Shown in pieces: positions 1-8,490 of a stretch of 64,000 nucleotides of DNA. The notes below the pieces were generated by a model. That model did not search any database. It saw only the letters and a list, made by a program, of their open reading frames with translations, and had not been told where the DNA came from. Within the stretch, counting starts at the first letter, position 1. Each line of letters opens with the position of its first letter. Origin of the DNA: UBA4292 sp002395865 (GTDB taxonomy: Bacteria > Bacillota > Clostridia > Lachnospirales > Lachnospiraceae). The position numbers and the translations under genes are program-made. The stretch spans positions 18,819-82,818 of the forward strand of contig CAMNBU010000005.1 of the NCBI GenBank assembly GCA_946533395.1, read 5' to 3'.

Positions 1-186
1 TTTGATCTTGTAGTGCACCCTCTTGTATATACTCGGAGCCACATATCTGTGGAATCGGCCGATCTCATTGCCTTTTTCGTCGACTTTAACAGCACCCACC
101 TCGATTATCTCGAAGGCGGGCGCATTTCCTTTCGGATGTCCGTTATAGCTCTGATTCCATTCCAGATCAAAAATAATGTAATTCAA
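1..186 (-). CDS. 3'-5' exonuclease (DnaQ/RNase T-like), N-terminal part only
   Basis: The first 62 codons of a minus-strand gene that runs off the window. Residues 3-12 read YIIFDLEWNQ, the Exo I motif (DxE metal ligands D7 and E9) of DEDD-family exonucleases, followed by FEIIEVGAVKVD, the typical second strand of that fold. The start is a TTG at 184-186, with GGGAG five bases upstream; no ATG is available in frame. It begins 13 nt after the sugar transferase stop, so the two are probably co-transcribed. Members of this family degrade RNA or DNA 3' ends in the cytoplasm; the specific substrate cannot be told from this fragment. The other exonuclease motifs lie outside the window. Confidence 0.8.
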   Translation of the reverse strand, partial: MNYIIFDLEWNQSYNGHPKGNAPAFEIIEVGAVKVDEKGNEIGRFHRYVAPSIYKRVHYKIK

Positions 187-199
187 ATCGAGCTCCCAT

Positions 200-1624
200 C
201 TATCTGCTGCCGCTTCTCTTGAACACTACAGCGAAGGTCTTCAAAAGGATCTTCAGATCAAGCGCCAGAGACCAGTTGTCGATATAGCTGAGGTCCAGTC
301 TCACGACCTCCTCGAAATCCTCTATATCGCTCCTTCCGCTGACCTGCCACATGCCGGTAAGACCGGGCTTTAAGCTCAGTCTTCTCTTATGGTAGGGACT
401 GTATTCCTTGAACTCATCCACTGTCGGCGGTCTGGTGCCGACCAGACTCATATCACCTTTTAATATGTTCCAGAACTGGGGCAGCTCGTCGATTGAGGTC
501 GCTCTGATGAACTTGCCTACCTTCGTGATGCGGGGATCGTCCTTCATCTTGAACATGGCGCCCTTCATCTCGTTCTGGGCCATGAGCTCCTTTTTTCTCT
601 CCTCGGCATCCCTGTACATCGAGCGGAACTTGTAGATGTAGAAATACCTTCCATTCCTTCCGACCCTCTTCTGCTTAAATAACAGCGGTCCGGGGGACTC
701 TATGAGAAGAGGCACCGCCACAAAAGGCGTTATGACTATCGTTACCGCAAGTCCGACTATCGCCCCCGCTATATCCGCGAGCCTCTTGATGAACATCATG
801 TTCCATGAGAATGTCTTCGCGGAAAACTCCACCGTGGGGAAGCCGTGCACGTACGCGATGCGGCTGGACATGGCCTTCATGCCGTCGAGCAGGTTGATGT
901 TCACATATACCACGATACCCATCTCCTCGATGGAGCTTATAAAATCCTTCAGGCTCTTGCCCGTATCGTAGGGAACATTGATAAACACCTCATCGCAGAT
1001 GCTGGTGCGCAGATAATCCATTATACTGTTGTAATTGGCCACCACGGGAAATGAACCGACCTTCTCGCCCACTCTGTCCTCGTCGAGTATGCACACGCCC
1101 GCGATCCTGCGGCCCCACTCATTGGCTGCGGAGAGGCTCTCCACGACCTCCTCCACCCTGTCGGAGCTGGTGATGAGCAAAAGCTGTGACACGCCCTTGC
1201 CGTGCAGCTGGTTTTTGGCAATGCTTTTGATCACCGAATTGATGATGAGCATCACGACGGTATTTACCGCAACGGACATGACCGCTGCACCACGCGAGGT
1301 GTCCTCACTGTTTTTGCCCGCGTACAGTATAAGCGTGAACACGAGGATGATAAAGAAATTGTTCCTTACACAGTAGAATATCTCATCTATCAGGCCGCGG
1401 TTTATCAGGTTTCCCTCCACATTCGTAAAGAGGCACACCACAACGTAGGCTATCAGGAACACATATGTCATATATATGAGACCTTCTTTATAATTATCGC
1501 CGATACTGCGCTGCATTATCAGAATATCCCATAAATATTTGCCGGCCGCCACACTTGCCAGAAGCCCCAGCATATCAAAGAGCATCACTATCAGCCCGGG
1601 AGCCTTGGATTTTCTGCTTTCCAT
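200..1624 (-). CDS. exopolysaccharide biosynthesis polyprenyl glycosylphosphotransferase
   Basis: A 474-residue membrane enzyme that by family transfers a sugar-1-phosphate to undecaprenyl phosphate, starting assembly of an exopolysaccharide or capsule unit. The N-terminal third has four hydrophobic segments, followed by a soluble Rossmann-like region (CoA_binding_3 type), another hydrophobic segment near residue 290 and the C-terminal bacterial sugar transferase domain. Visible signatures are KQKRVGRNGRYFYIYKFRSM, SIDELPQFWNIL and GTRPP followed by KPGLTGMWQVSGRS. Length matches the WbaP/CpsE-like group with an N-terminal membrane domain. The sugar is unknown; no glycosyltransferase neighbours are visible, only an exonuclease gene downstream. 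An SD-like GAGGAAGG lies rather far (14 nt) from the ATG. Confidence 0.92.
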   Translation of the reverse strand: MESRKSKAPGLIVMLFDMLGLLASVAAGKYLWDILIMQRSIGDNYKEGLIYMTYVFLIAYVVVCLFTNVEGNLINRGLIDEIFYCVRNNFFIILVFTLILYAGKNSEDTSRGAAVMSVAVNTVVMLIINSVIKSIAKNQLHGKGVSQLLLITSSDRVEEVVESLSAANEWGRRIAGVCILDEDRVGEKVGSFPVVANYNSIMDYLRTSICDEVFINVPYDTGKSLKDFISSIEEMGIVVYVNINLLDGMKAMSSRIAYVHGFPTVEFSAKTFSWNMMFIKRLADIAGAIVGLAVTIVITPFVAVPLLIESPGPLLFKQKRVGRNGRYFYIYKFRSMYRDAEERKKELMAQNEMKGAMFKMKDDPRITKVGKFIRATSIDELPQFWNILKGDMSLVGTRPPTVDEFKEYSPYHKRRLSLKPGLTGMWQVSGRSDIEDFEEVVRLDLSYIDNWSLALDLKILLKTFAVVFKRSGSR

Positions 1625-1724
1625 CAGAGTTTTTCAAACCTTCCTCTTTTAGTCCTTCATCCTTTCGGATTCGTTATATCATACCACAATCCTTTATTTC
1701 TTGCAATACGGGAGATTCGGAGGT

Positions 1725-1754
1725 AAAAAACCGCCGGGAAGACCCCGGCGGTTT
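1725..1754 (-). terminator. rho-independent terminator of leuA
   Basis: An 11-bp hairpin (AAACCGCCGGG / CCCGGCGGTTT, arms 1728-1738 and 1744-1754) is followed on the minus strand by a run of T residues. It sits 15 bp after the leuA stop codon. Confidence 0.88.
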
Positions 1755-1768
1755 AAAGTCATGCTGTT

Positions 1769-3436
1769 TTATGCTGTCATCATATGATTAATTGCCGATA
1801 CAAGCGCGTCTATGGATGAGCGGATGATATCGTCATCGCTTCCAACGCCCCAGTACATCCTTCCGTCCTTCTCGATGCCCACATAGCTCATCGCGACAGA
1901 GCCCGAGCCCTCGCCCATGGCGCGCTCCTCATAAACAGCGAGCTTATAGGAGATGCCGAAGCCGCTCTTCAAAGCGTTGCTCACGGCATCCAGACGTCCG
2001 TTGCCCTGGCTTATGAAGACCTTCGTCTTTCCATCCTGCTCCAGAGTCACCTCAGTCTCGATGCGGGGCTGAAGCTGCTTGAAATGGCACTCCGTTATGG
2101 AGAAGATGGGCCTGTAGCCGATATAGTTCTTCTCGAATATCCGGCGGATCCACTCGGGCGAGAGCTCAGCGTGCTCCTTGTCTGAGACATCCTTCACGAG
2201 ATATCCGAATTCCTCCTTCATCTTGTCGGGAAGCACGATACCGAAATTCTGCTGCAGTATATAGCTTACACCGCCCTTGCCGGACTGGCTGTTGATCCTT
2301 ATGACATCCGAGCCGTACTCTCTTCCGACATCCTTCGGATCCACGGGAAGATACGGTATGGTCCACCAGCCTCCGTCGAGGCCCTCCTCGCGGTACTTCA
2401 TGCCCTTTGCGATGGCATCCTGATGTGAGCCCGAGAACGCGGTAAATACGAGCTGTCCGCCGTAAGGCGATCTCTCGTGCACGCGCATTCTTGTAAGTCT
2501 CTCATAGACCTCCTTGATCTCATTCATGTGTGAAAAATCAAGCTTCGGATCCACGCCGTGAGAGTACATGTTCATGGCAAGGGTGACGATATCCACATTG
2601 CCGGTACGCTCGCCGTTTCCGAAGAGCGTTCCCTCGATCCTGTCGGCCCCGGCTAAGAGTCCGAGCTCCGCGTCAGCCACGCCCGTGCCGCGGTCGTTGT
2701 GAGGGTGGAGCGAGAGCACCACGCCGTCACGATATTTCATATTTCTGCTCATGTACTCGATCTGGCTCGCGAACACGTGAGGCATCGCAAGCTCCACCGT
2801 CGCAGGAAGATTGATGATACACTTCTTATCCGGTGTGGGCTGCCATACATCGAGAACAGCGTTGCAGACCTCAAGGGCGAACTCCGGCTCCGTACCGGTA
2901 AAGCTCTCGGGCGAGTACTCGAAGGAGAAATTGCCCGGGGTCTCGTCGGCCAGCTTCTTAAGAAGCGCCGCGCCGTCCACCGCTATCTGACGGATCTCCT
3001 CCTTGGACTTTTTGAACACCTGCTCGCGCTGCGCGACAGATGTGGAATTATAAACATGTATAACCGCCTTCGGAGCGCCCTTTACAGCCTCGAAGGTCCT
3101 TCTTATGATATGCTCCCTCGCCTGCGTGAGCACCTGAACGGTAACATCCTCGGGGATCATATTTCTCTCGATGAGCGTCCTCATAAACTCGTACTCGGTC
3201 TCGCTCGCCGCGGGAAATCCGACCTCAATCTCCTTGAAGCCTATCTTCACCAGCAGTTCAAAGAATTCGAGCTTCTCCTCGAGGCTCATCGGCTCGATAA
3301 GGGCCTGATTGCCGTCGCGAAGATCCACCGAACACCACACCGGTGCCTCCGTGATATCATCCTTCTTCGCCCACTCCAGGCACTCCTGCGGGGGAAGATA
3401 ATACTGCTTTTTGTACTTTCCTGCTTCGATACTCAT
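1769..3436 (-). CDS. leuA: 2-isopropylmalate synthase
   Basis: Catalyses condensation of acetyl-CoA with 2-oxoisovalerate, the first committed step of leucine synthesis. The 555-residue protein matches the LeuA2 subfamily: the HMGL-like TIM barrel carries DLRDGNQAL near the N terminus and the metal-binding LSLHPHNDRGTG, and a C-terminal LeuA allosteric domain ends the protein (VISQGNGRLDAVSNAL, then YVGIEKDG). The start is the ATG at 3436, with AAGGAGGAGCAGAAC just upstream; an in-frame codon 33 nt earlier has no such site. The gene lies alone between a terminator and a T-box leader with a leucine specifier, so expression should rise when leucyl-tRNA is uncharged. Allosteric leucine feedback is a family property. 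Confidence 0.96.
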   Translation of the reverse strand: MSIEAGKYKKQYYLPPQECLEWAKKDDITEAPVWCSVDLRDGNQALIEPMSLEEKLEFFELLVKIGFKEIEVGFPAASETEYEFMRTLIERNMIPEDVTVQVLTQAREHIIRRTFEAVKGAPKAVIHVYNSTSVAQREQVFKKSKEEIRQIAVDGAALLKKLADETPGNFSFEYSPESFTGTEPEFALEVCNAVLDVWQPTPDKKCIINLPATVELAMPHVFASQIEYMSRNMKYRDGVVLSLHPHNDRGTGVADAELGLLAGADRIEGTLFGNGERTGNVDIVTLAMNMYSHGVDPKLDFSHMNEIKEVYERLTRMRVHERSPYGGQLVFTAFSGSHQDAIAKGMKYREEGLDGGWWTIPYLPVDPKDVGREYGSDVIRINSQSGKGGVSYILQQNFGIVLPDKMKEEFGYLVKDVSDKEHAELSPEWIRRIFEKNYIGYRPIFSITECHFKQLQPRIETEVTLEQDGKTKVFISQGNGRLDAVSNALKSGFGISYKLAVYEERAMGEGSGSVAMSYVGIEKDGRMYWGVGSDDDIIRSSIDALVSAINHMMTA

Positions 3437-3510
3437 GTTCTGCTCCTCCTTGCTGTATACTATACGCATCTACTGTCCGGGCCGCCCTTTATCCTGCCCC
3501 TACGGCAATA

Positions 3511-3735
3511 TAAAAGGCGCCCCTAAGTCAGCTTAGAGACGCCTGTTGGCGCGGTACCACTCTAATTCATGCTCTGCATGCTCTCAAATACCCGTCTCGT
3601 GGGCAATACGTCTGTCCCTACTGTCATTTCAGGAAGCCGCTCCAAAGTGAGTTCACCCGGCCCCTCACACCGTCTCGCACCGACCGACGGTTCTCTGGGC
3701 ATCACGACCGGACTACTGGTCTTTTTCATCGCGTT
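3511..3735 (-). promoter_or_regulatory. T-box riboswitch (leucine) controlling leuA
   Basis: Read on the minus strand, the leader shows T-box hallmarks in order: AGTA, the AG-bulge CAGAGA, distal loop GGTGCGAG, the specifier context GAA-CTC-AC with codon CUC (Leu) at 3649-3651, and the T-box sequence TGGTACCGCG at 3550-3559. The last is followed by a strong terminator hairpin GGCGTCTCTAAG/CTTAGGGGCGCC (3516-3543) and a T run. Uncharged tRNA-Leu is expected to stabilise the antiterminator and allow leuA transcription. The specifier matches the function of the downstream gene. The 5' limit given is approximate. Confidence 0.92.
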
Positions 3736-3778
3736 CACCCCGCCCCGGGGTGCTGTTCGGTATGATAACACATTTTGA

Positions 3779-3802
3779 CGAAAAAGGGAAGACCCTTTTT
3801 CG
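3779..3802 (-). terminator. terminator after the nucleosidase gene
   Basis: Perfect 10-bp hairpin CGAAAAAGGG / CCCTTTTTCG with a 4-nt loop, 11 bp downstream of the nucleosidase stop and just upstream of the leuA leader. Confidence 0.75.
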
Positions 3803-3813
3803 AAAATATCCCT

Positions 3814-4497
3814 CTACAGCCTCTCGAGAAGATCCGCCACCAGATCAGCGCTGTTTTTTATCTCATTGCTCTCGTAGGTGAGATCGTCGTCGACGGCGAC
3901 GTCGTCGGCATTGTCCGAGATGACGCGAAGGATGACGAAGGGAACGTTGTTCAGGTATGCGACCTGGGCAATGGCCGCGCCCTCCATCTCCGTGCAGTAG
4001 GCTTGAAAATTGTCGCGGATGAATTTCTTCCGCGTCTTATCGGAGATGAACTGATCTCCGCTGACCACGCGGCCGACATGGCATCTTCTTCCCGTGGCTT
4101 CGCAGGCCTCCTTCGCGGCGCTGATAAGGCGCTGGTCGGCCGTGAACGAAAACACCTCCATCCGGGGTATCTGGCCCAGCGGATAACCAAAGCCTACGGC
4201 GTCCATATCGTGCTGAACCGCATCCGACGATATCACTACATCCCCGATCCGTATGAAGCTCTGCATGCCTCCCGCTATACCGGTGTTGATGATCACGTCG
4301 GCGCCCTTGTCACACAGTATCTGTGCGCACACAGCGGCATTCACCTTGCCGATGCCGCTCCTCACAACGCACACCGTCCTGCCGAGCAGCCTTCCGCGGC
4401 AAAACCGCATTCCTGCCCTCTCGTCTGTCTCAAGTATATCCATCTTCCCGACGAGGCTGTCCACTTCCTCGTCCATCGCTCCGATAATTCCTATCAT
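3814..4497 (-). CDS. mtnN: 5'-methylthioadenosine/S-adenosylhomocysteine nucleosidase
   Basis: Cleaves adenine from MTA and SAH in methionine salvage and the activated methyl cycle. The 227-residue protein begins MIGIIGAMDEEVDSL, typical of the family, and has the catalytic region ISDNADD near the C terminus plus EMEGAAIAQVAY, which supplies the ribose-binding Met-Glu pair. The ATG at 4497 is chosen because AAAGG lies 7 nt upstream and the protein then begins exactly at the family start; a start 36 nt earlier would overlap the preceding ABC transporter gene. It follows that gene by 25 nt and probably shares its transcript. Confidence 0.95.
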   Translation of the reverse strand: MIGIIGAMDEEVDSLVGKMDILETDERAGMRFCRGRLLGRTVCVVRSGIGKVNAAVCAQILCDKGADVIINTGIAGGMQSFIRIGDVVISSDAVQHDMDAVGFGYPLGQIPRMEVFSFTADQRLISAAKEACEATGRRCHVGRVVSGDQFISDKTRKKFIRDNFQAYCTEMEGAAIAQVAYLNNVPFVILRVISDNADDVAVDDDLTYESNEIKNSADLVADLLERL

Positions 4498-4522
4498 ATA
4501 TTTACCTTTCTTCTTCGGATAC

Positions 4523-6454
4523 TCACGCCCCATAAGCCTCGGGTGCGCTTCCTGTGTAGAGCTGATAATATCTTCCCTTTGCGGCGATCAGCTCGTCGTG
4601 TGTGCCGCGCTCTATGATGCAGCCTTTCTCAAGGACCATGATGCAGTCGCTGTTTCTGACGGTCGAGAGCCTGTGCGCTATGACGAAGGTCGTCCTTCCG
4701 CTCATGAGCCTGTCCATGCCCTCCTGCACGAGGCGCTCGGTCCTGGTATCGATCGAGCTGGTGGCCTCATCAAGTATCAGCACGGGCGGGTCCGCGATCG
4801 CGGCTCTGGCTATGGCAATGAGCTGTCGCTGGCCCTGCGAAAGGTTCGCGCCGTCTCCTGTGAGCATCGTATCGTAGCCCTGAGGCAGATGGCGGATGAA
4901 GCCGTCCGCGTTCGCGAGTCTGGCCGCCGCGTAGATCTCCTCGTCTGTCGCGTCGAGCTTGCCGTAGCGGATGTTCTCCTTCACCGTGTTCGTGAACAGA
5001 TGGGTCTCCTGAAGCACGACACCGAGAGAGTGCCTCAGGTCGGCCTTTTTGATCTTATTGATATTTATTCCGTCGTATCGGATCTTGCCGTCCTGAATGT
5101 CGTAGAAACGGTTTATCAGGTTGGTTATCGTGGTCTTGCCGGCGCCTGTGGAGCCTACAAAGGCGATCTTCTGGCCCGGTGTGGCGTACATCTTTATGTT
5201 ATGGAGAACGATTTTCTCGGGGACGTAGCCGAAGTCCACATCGTCGAACACCACATCTCCGGTGAGGCGCTTGTACTCGGTCTCACCCGTCGCCTGATGT
5301 GTGTGCTTCCACGCCCACAGGCCGGTCTTTTTATCGCTCTCGACGAGTGTTCCGTTTTCCTCGGATGCGCATACCAGTGTGACATAGCCCTCGTCCACCT
5401 CGGGCTTTTCATCCAGAAGCTTGAATATTCTGTCCGCTCCGGCCAGAGCCATTATCACGGAATTGAACTGCTGGCTTATCTGGTTTATGGGCATGTTGAA
5501 CTGCCTTGTAAATGTCAGGAAGCTGACCAGCGCTCCTGTAGTAAAGCCGCCCACTCCGTTGATGGCAAATAATCCTCCGGCTACGGCGCAGATGACATAG
5601 CTTAAATTGCCCAGCTGCGCGTTTACGGGGCCCATGACGTTCGCGAATTTATTGGCGTTGTTGGCGCTGTCGAAGAGCTTGTCGTTGAGCTCGTTGAAGC
5701 GGTCCATCGACTCCTGCTCGTGGCAGAATACCTTTACGACCTTCTGGCCGTCCATCATCTCCTCTATGAAGCCGTTCACAGCGCCGAGGTCCTTCTGCTG
5801 CGATACGAAATACCTTCCGGACATGGACATGCACTTCTTCGACACCATGAATATCATGATGACCATCACGATCTCAAGCACCGTCAGCGGTACGCTGAGT
5901 ATGAGCATGCTTATGAACACGCTCACGATGGTCACTGCGGAATTGATGAACTGAGGCACGCTCTGGCTGACCATCTGCCTGAGAGTATCGATATCGTTCG
6001 TGTACATCGACATGATGTCGCCGTGCGCATGGGTATCGAAATATCTGATCGGCAGGTTCTCCATGTGCGTGAACATGTCGTTTCGCAGGTCCCTCAGTGT
6101 GCCCTGCGTCACATTCACCATGATCCTCGCGTGTACATACGCGGAAATGATACCGATGGCGTAGAATATCGCGACTCTGGCCATGGCCGAAAGAAGAGGA
6201 CCGTAGTCCGGAAGCTCTGCTCCTATCATGGGAGCGATATATACGTCGATGAGGTCCTTGGTGAACATGGTTCCCTGCACGCTCGCGAAAACTCCCACAA
6301 ATATGCATACGAGCACGATGACGCAGTGAACGGTGTAGTTTTTCAGGACATATTTCATTATACGGGCAAATATCCCCACGGGGTTCTCGAGCTTTGGCCT
6401 CGGTCCGAAGTTCAGCTGCCTTCCGGGGCCCTTTACGGGTTTTGCTTCAGCCAT
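4523..6454 (-). CDS. ABC exporter half-transporter, canonical-site subunit
   Basis: A 643-residue type IV ABC exporter subunit with six hydrophobic segments (about residues 30-330) and an ATPase domain. ATPase motifs are complete: Walker A GSTGAGKTT, Q-loop VLQETHLF, signature LSQGQRQ, Walker B LILDEATSSID with catalytic Glu, and switch FVIAHRLST. A charged insert of roughly 40 residues sits between the transmembrane and ATPase domains. The start overlaps the stop of the next gene upstream (ATGA type), so the two half-transporters are translated together and should form a heterodimer. The substrate is unknown; relatives export drugs, peptides or lipids. Confidence 0.93.
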   Translation of the reverse strand: MAEAKPVKGPGRQLNFGPRPKLENPVGIFARIMKYVLKNYTVHCVIVLVCIFVGVFASVQGTMFTKDLIDVYIAPMIGAELPDYGPLLSAMARVAIFYAIGIISAYVHARIMVNVTQGTLRDLRNDMFTHMENLPIRYFDTHAHGDIMSMYTNDIDTLRQMVSQSVPQFINSAVTIVSVFISMLILSVPLTVLEIVMVIMIFMVSKKCMSMSGRYFVSQQKDLGAVNGFIEEMMDGQKVVKVFCHEQESMDRFNELNDKLFDSANNANKFANVMGPVNAQLGNLSYVICAVAGGLFAINGVGGFTTGALVSFLTFTRQFNMPINQISQQFNSVIMALAGADRIFKLLDEKPEVDEGYVTLVCASEENGTLVESDKKTGLWAWKHTHQATGETEYKRLTGDVVFDDVDFGYVPEKIVLHNIKMYATPGQKIAFVGSTGAGKTTITNLINRFYDIQDGKIRYDGININKIKKADLRHSLGVVLQETHLFTNTVKENIRYGKLDATDEEIYAAARLANADGFIRHLPQGYDTMLTGDGANLSQGQRQLIAIARAAIADPPVLILDEATSSIDTRTERLVQEGMDRLMSGRTTFVIAHRLSTVRNSDCIMVLEKGCIIERGTHDELIAAKGRYYQLYTGSAPEAYGA

Positions 6455-8229
6455 CAGAGCTCACCTCCGTTCTCATCGAAATCGCCGCCGCCCTGAGTCT
6501 GAGTCTCGTAGACATCGCGGTAGATCGTATTGTTTGCCAGCAGTTCCTCATGCGTGCCGAAGCCGTTCACGCGGCCGTTATCGAGCACGATGATCCTGTC
6601 CGCGTTCATCACGGAGCTTATCCTCTGAGCTATTATCAGCTTCGTGGTACCGGGTATCTCCTCCGCGAATGCCTTTCTTATCTTCGCGTCCGTAGCTGTA
6701 TCGACAGCCGATGTTGAGTCGTCGAGTATAAGTATCTTGGGCTTCTTAAGAAGCGCTCTCGCGATACACAGCCTCTGCTTCTGGCCTCCGGACACATTGG
6801 TTCCGCCCTGCTCGATATGGGTGTCATAGCCCTCGGGCATCTGCTCTATGAACTCGTCCGCGCAGGCCAGGCGGCAGGCGTGCCTGCACTCCTCCAAAGT
6901 GGCCTCCTTGTTGCCCCAGCGGAGGTTGTCGAGCACGCTCCCCGAGAAGAGCACGTTCTTCTGAAGCACCACCGACACCTCGTTTCTGAGCGTCTCAAGA
7001 TCGTAGTCGCGCACGTCCACACCGCCCACGTATACCGCACCCGTACCGCCGGCACCCTCTTCCCCCTCTGTCACATCGTACAGACGGCTGATGAGATTCA
7101 CAAGGGAGGACTTCGAGCTTCCCGTTCCTCCGATGATACCGATGGTCTCACCGGACTTTATGCGAAGATTCACATCCGTCAGGACATACTCCTTCGCCTC
7201 CTTATTGTAGGCAAAATACACATGGTCGAACCAGATGCTTCCGTCGCGAACACTTGTTACGGGATCGTCGGGATTCACTATATCCGCCTTCTCGTTCAGT
7301 ACCTCGCATATACGCTTGGCGCTGGCGATGGACATCGTGATCATGACGAAGATCATCGATAGCATCATAAGGTTCATGAGGATGTTCATGCAGTACGCGA
7401 GCATACTTGTCAGGTTGCCCGTGGTGAGCTCGGTCGAAACGACTAAGTGCGCTCCGAACCACGAGATGGCCAGTATACTGCAGTACACCGCCACATTCAT
7501 CATGGGGGATATGAAGGCGAGCATACTCTCGGCTTTTACGAACATCTTGTAGATATTTCCTGAGGCCTTCGTGAACTTCTCCTTCTCGTGATCCTCCCTC
7601 ACATACGCCTTCACCACTCTGACGGCGGTGACATTCTCCTTGACCGATGCATTCAGATCGTCATACTTCTTGAAGACCTGGCTGAAGTACTTCATGGTCT
7701 TCGCCATAAGAAGCACCATAAAAAGAGCGAGTACGATCACCGCTATGAGGTAGATGCTCGCGAGCTTCGGGCTTATGAAGAATGCCATAAACATGGCAAT
7801 GATTATCGAAAATGGCGCACGGAAGCACATCCTCAGTATCATCTGGTATGCGTTCTGAATGTTCGTGACATCCGTGGTCATACGTGTGACGAGTCCCGCG
7901 GTGGAGAACTTGTCGATATTGGAAAAGGCGAAGGTCTGTATGTTCTCATACATCGCCTTGCGCAGATTGCGGGCAAAACCGGTGCTGGCCTTTGCGGCGA
8001 ATATACCGCCTAAAAGGCCGGCGGACAGTCCTACGACTGCCGCCAGCACCATGAATAGTCCGATCTGAATAACGTGGTCAAGATTGCCCACCTCGATACC
8101 GTCATCGATGATGGATGCCATCATAAGGGGGATGACCATCTCCATTATGACCTCTATCACCATCGCGATGGGTGTAAGAATCGAAGGAGCCTTGAACTCC
8201 TTGATGTGAGACGCAAGTGTCTTAAGCAT
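6454..8229 (-). CDS. ABC exporter half-transporter, degenerate-site subunit
   Basis: A 591-residue partner of the downstream ABC protein: six transmembrane segments, then an ATPase domain with Walker A GGTGSSKSS, Q-loop VLQKNVLF and signature VSGGQKQR. Two catalytic positions are altered: Walker B reads ILILDDSTSAVD (Asp where the catalytic Glu is expected) and the switch region reads LIIAQRISS (Gln where His is expected). This is the asymmetric pattern of heterodimeric exporters with one non-hydrolysing site (TM287/288, BmrCD types). It overlaps the next gene at its stop codon. Substrate unknown. Confidence 0.92.
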   Translation of the reverse strand: MLKTLASHIKEFKAPSILTPIAMVIEVIMEMVIPLMMASIIDDGIEVGNLDHVIQIGLFMVLAAVVGLSAGLLGGIFAAKASTGFARNLRKAMYENIQTFAFSNIDKFSTAGLVTRMTTDVTNIQNAYQMILRMCFRAPFSIIIAMFMAFFISPKLASIYLIAVIVLALFMVLLMAKTMKYFSQVFKKYDDLNASVKENVTAVRVVKAYVREDHEKEKFTKASGNIYKMFVKAESMLAFISPMMNVAVYCSILAISWFGAHLVVSTELTTGNLTSMLAYCMNILMNLMMLSMIFVMITMSIASAKRICEVLNEKADIVNPDDPVTSVRDGSIWFDHVYFAYNKEAKEYVLTDVNLRIKSGETIGIIGGTGSSKSSLVNLISRLYDVTEGEEGAGGTGAVYVGGVDVRDYDLETLRNEVSVVLQKNVLFSGSVLDNLRWGNKEATLEECRHACRLACADEFIEQMPEGYDTHIEQGGTNVSGGQKQRLCIARALLKKPKILILDDSTSAVDTATDAKIRKAFAEEIPGTTKLIIAQRISSVMNADRIIVLDNGRVNGFGTHEELLANNTIYRDVYETQTQGGGDFDENGGEL

Positions 8230-8260
8230 TTGTGTTTCTCCCGTCCGGACAGTATCCGGA

Positions 8261-8479
8261 TCACTTCATTTCCATGACCTTTACACGGAGCTCGGCGCTC
8301 TCGCGCTCGATGACCTCCTTCTCGGCCTTGATCTGAGCCATAAGCTCGTTCTGCCTGTCAATGCTCTGCTCGAGGAAGGTGATCTTCTGCTCAGTGAGCT
8401 CAAGCTCCTGCATGAGCCTGTCGATCCTCTCCCTCATGACAGTCATTATCTCCATGTCCATGTTTTCGTTCTCTGCCAT
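8261..8479 (-). CDS. small coiled-coil protein of unknown function
   Basis: A 72-residue, highly charged protein with a heptad-like pattern through most of its length (MRERIDRLMQELELTEQKI, then FLEQSIDRQNELMAQI), predicted to be one long coiled coil with no membrane segment. An SD-like AGGAGGCAG precedes the ATG. It lies 11 nt after the glucanase stop and 31 nt before the ABC exporter, suggesting a shared transcript. Length and composition resemble SlyX-like small coiled coils, but I see no diagnostic motif. Function unknown. Confidence 0.7.
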   Translation of the reverse strand: MAENENMDMEIMTVMRERIDRLMQELELTEQKITFLEQSIDRQNELMAQIKAEKEVIERESAELRVKVMEMK

Positions 8480-8490
8480 AATCTGCCTCC

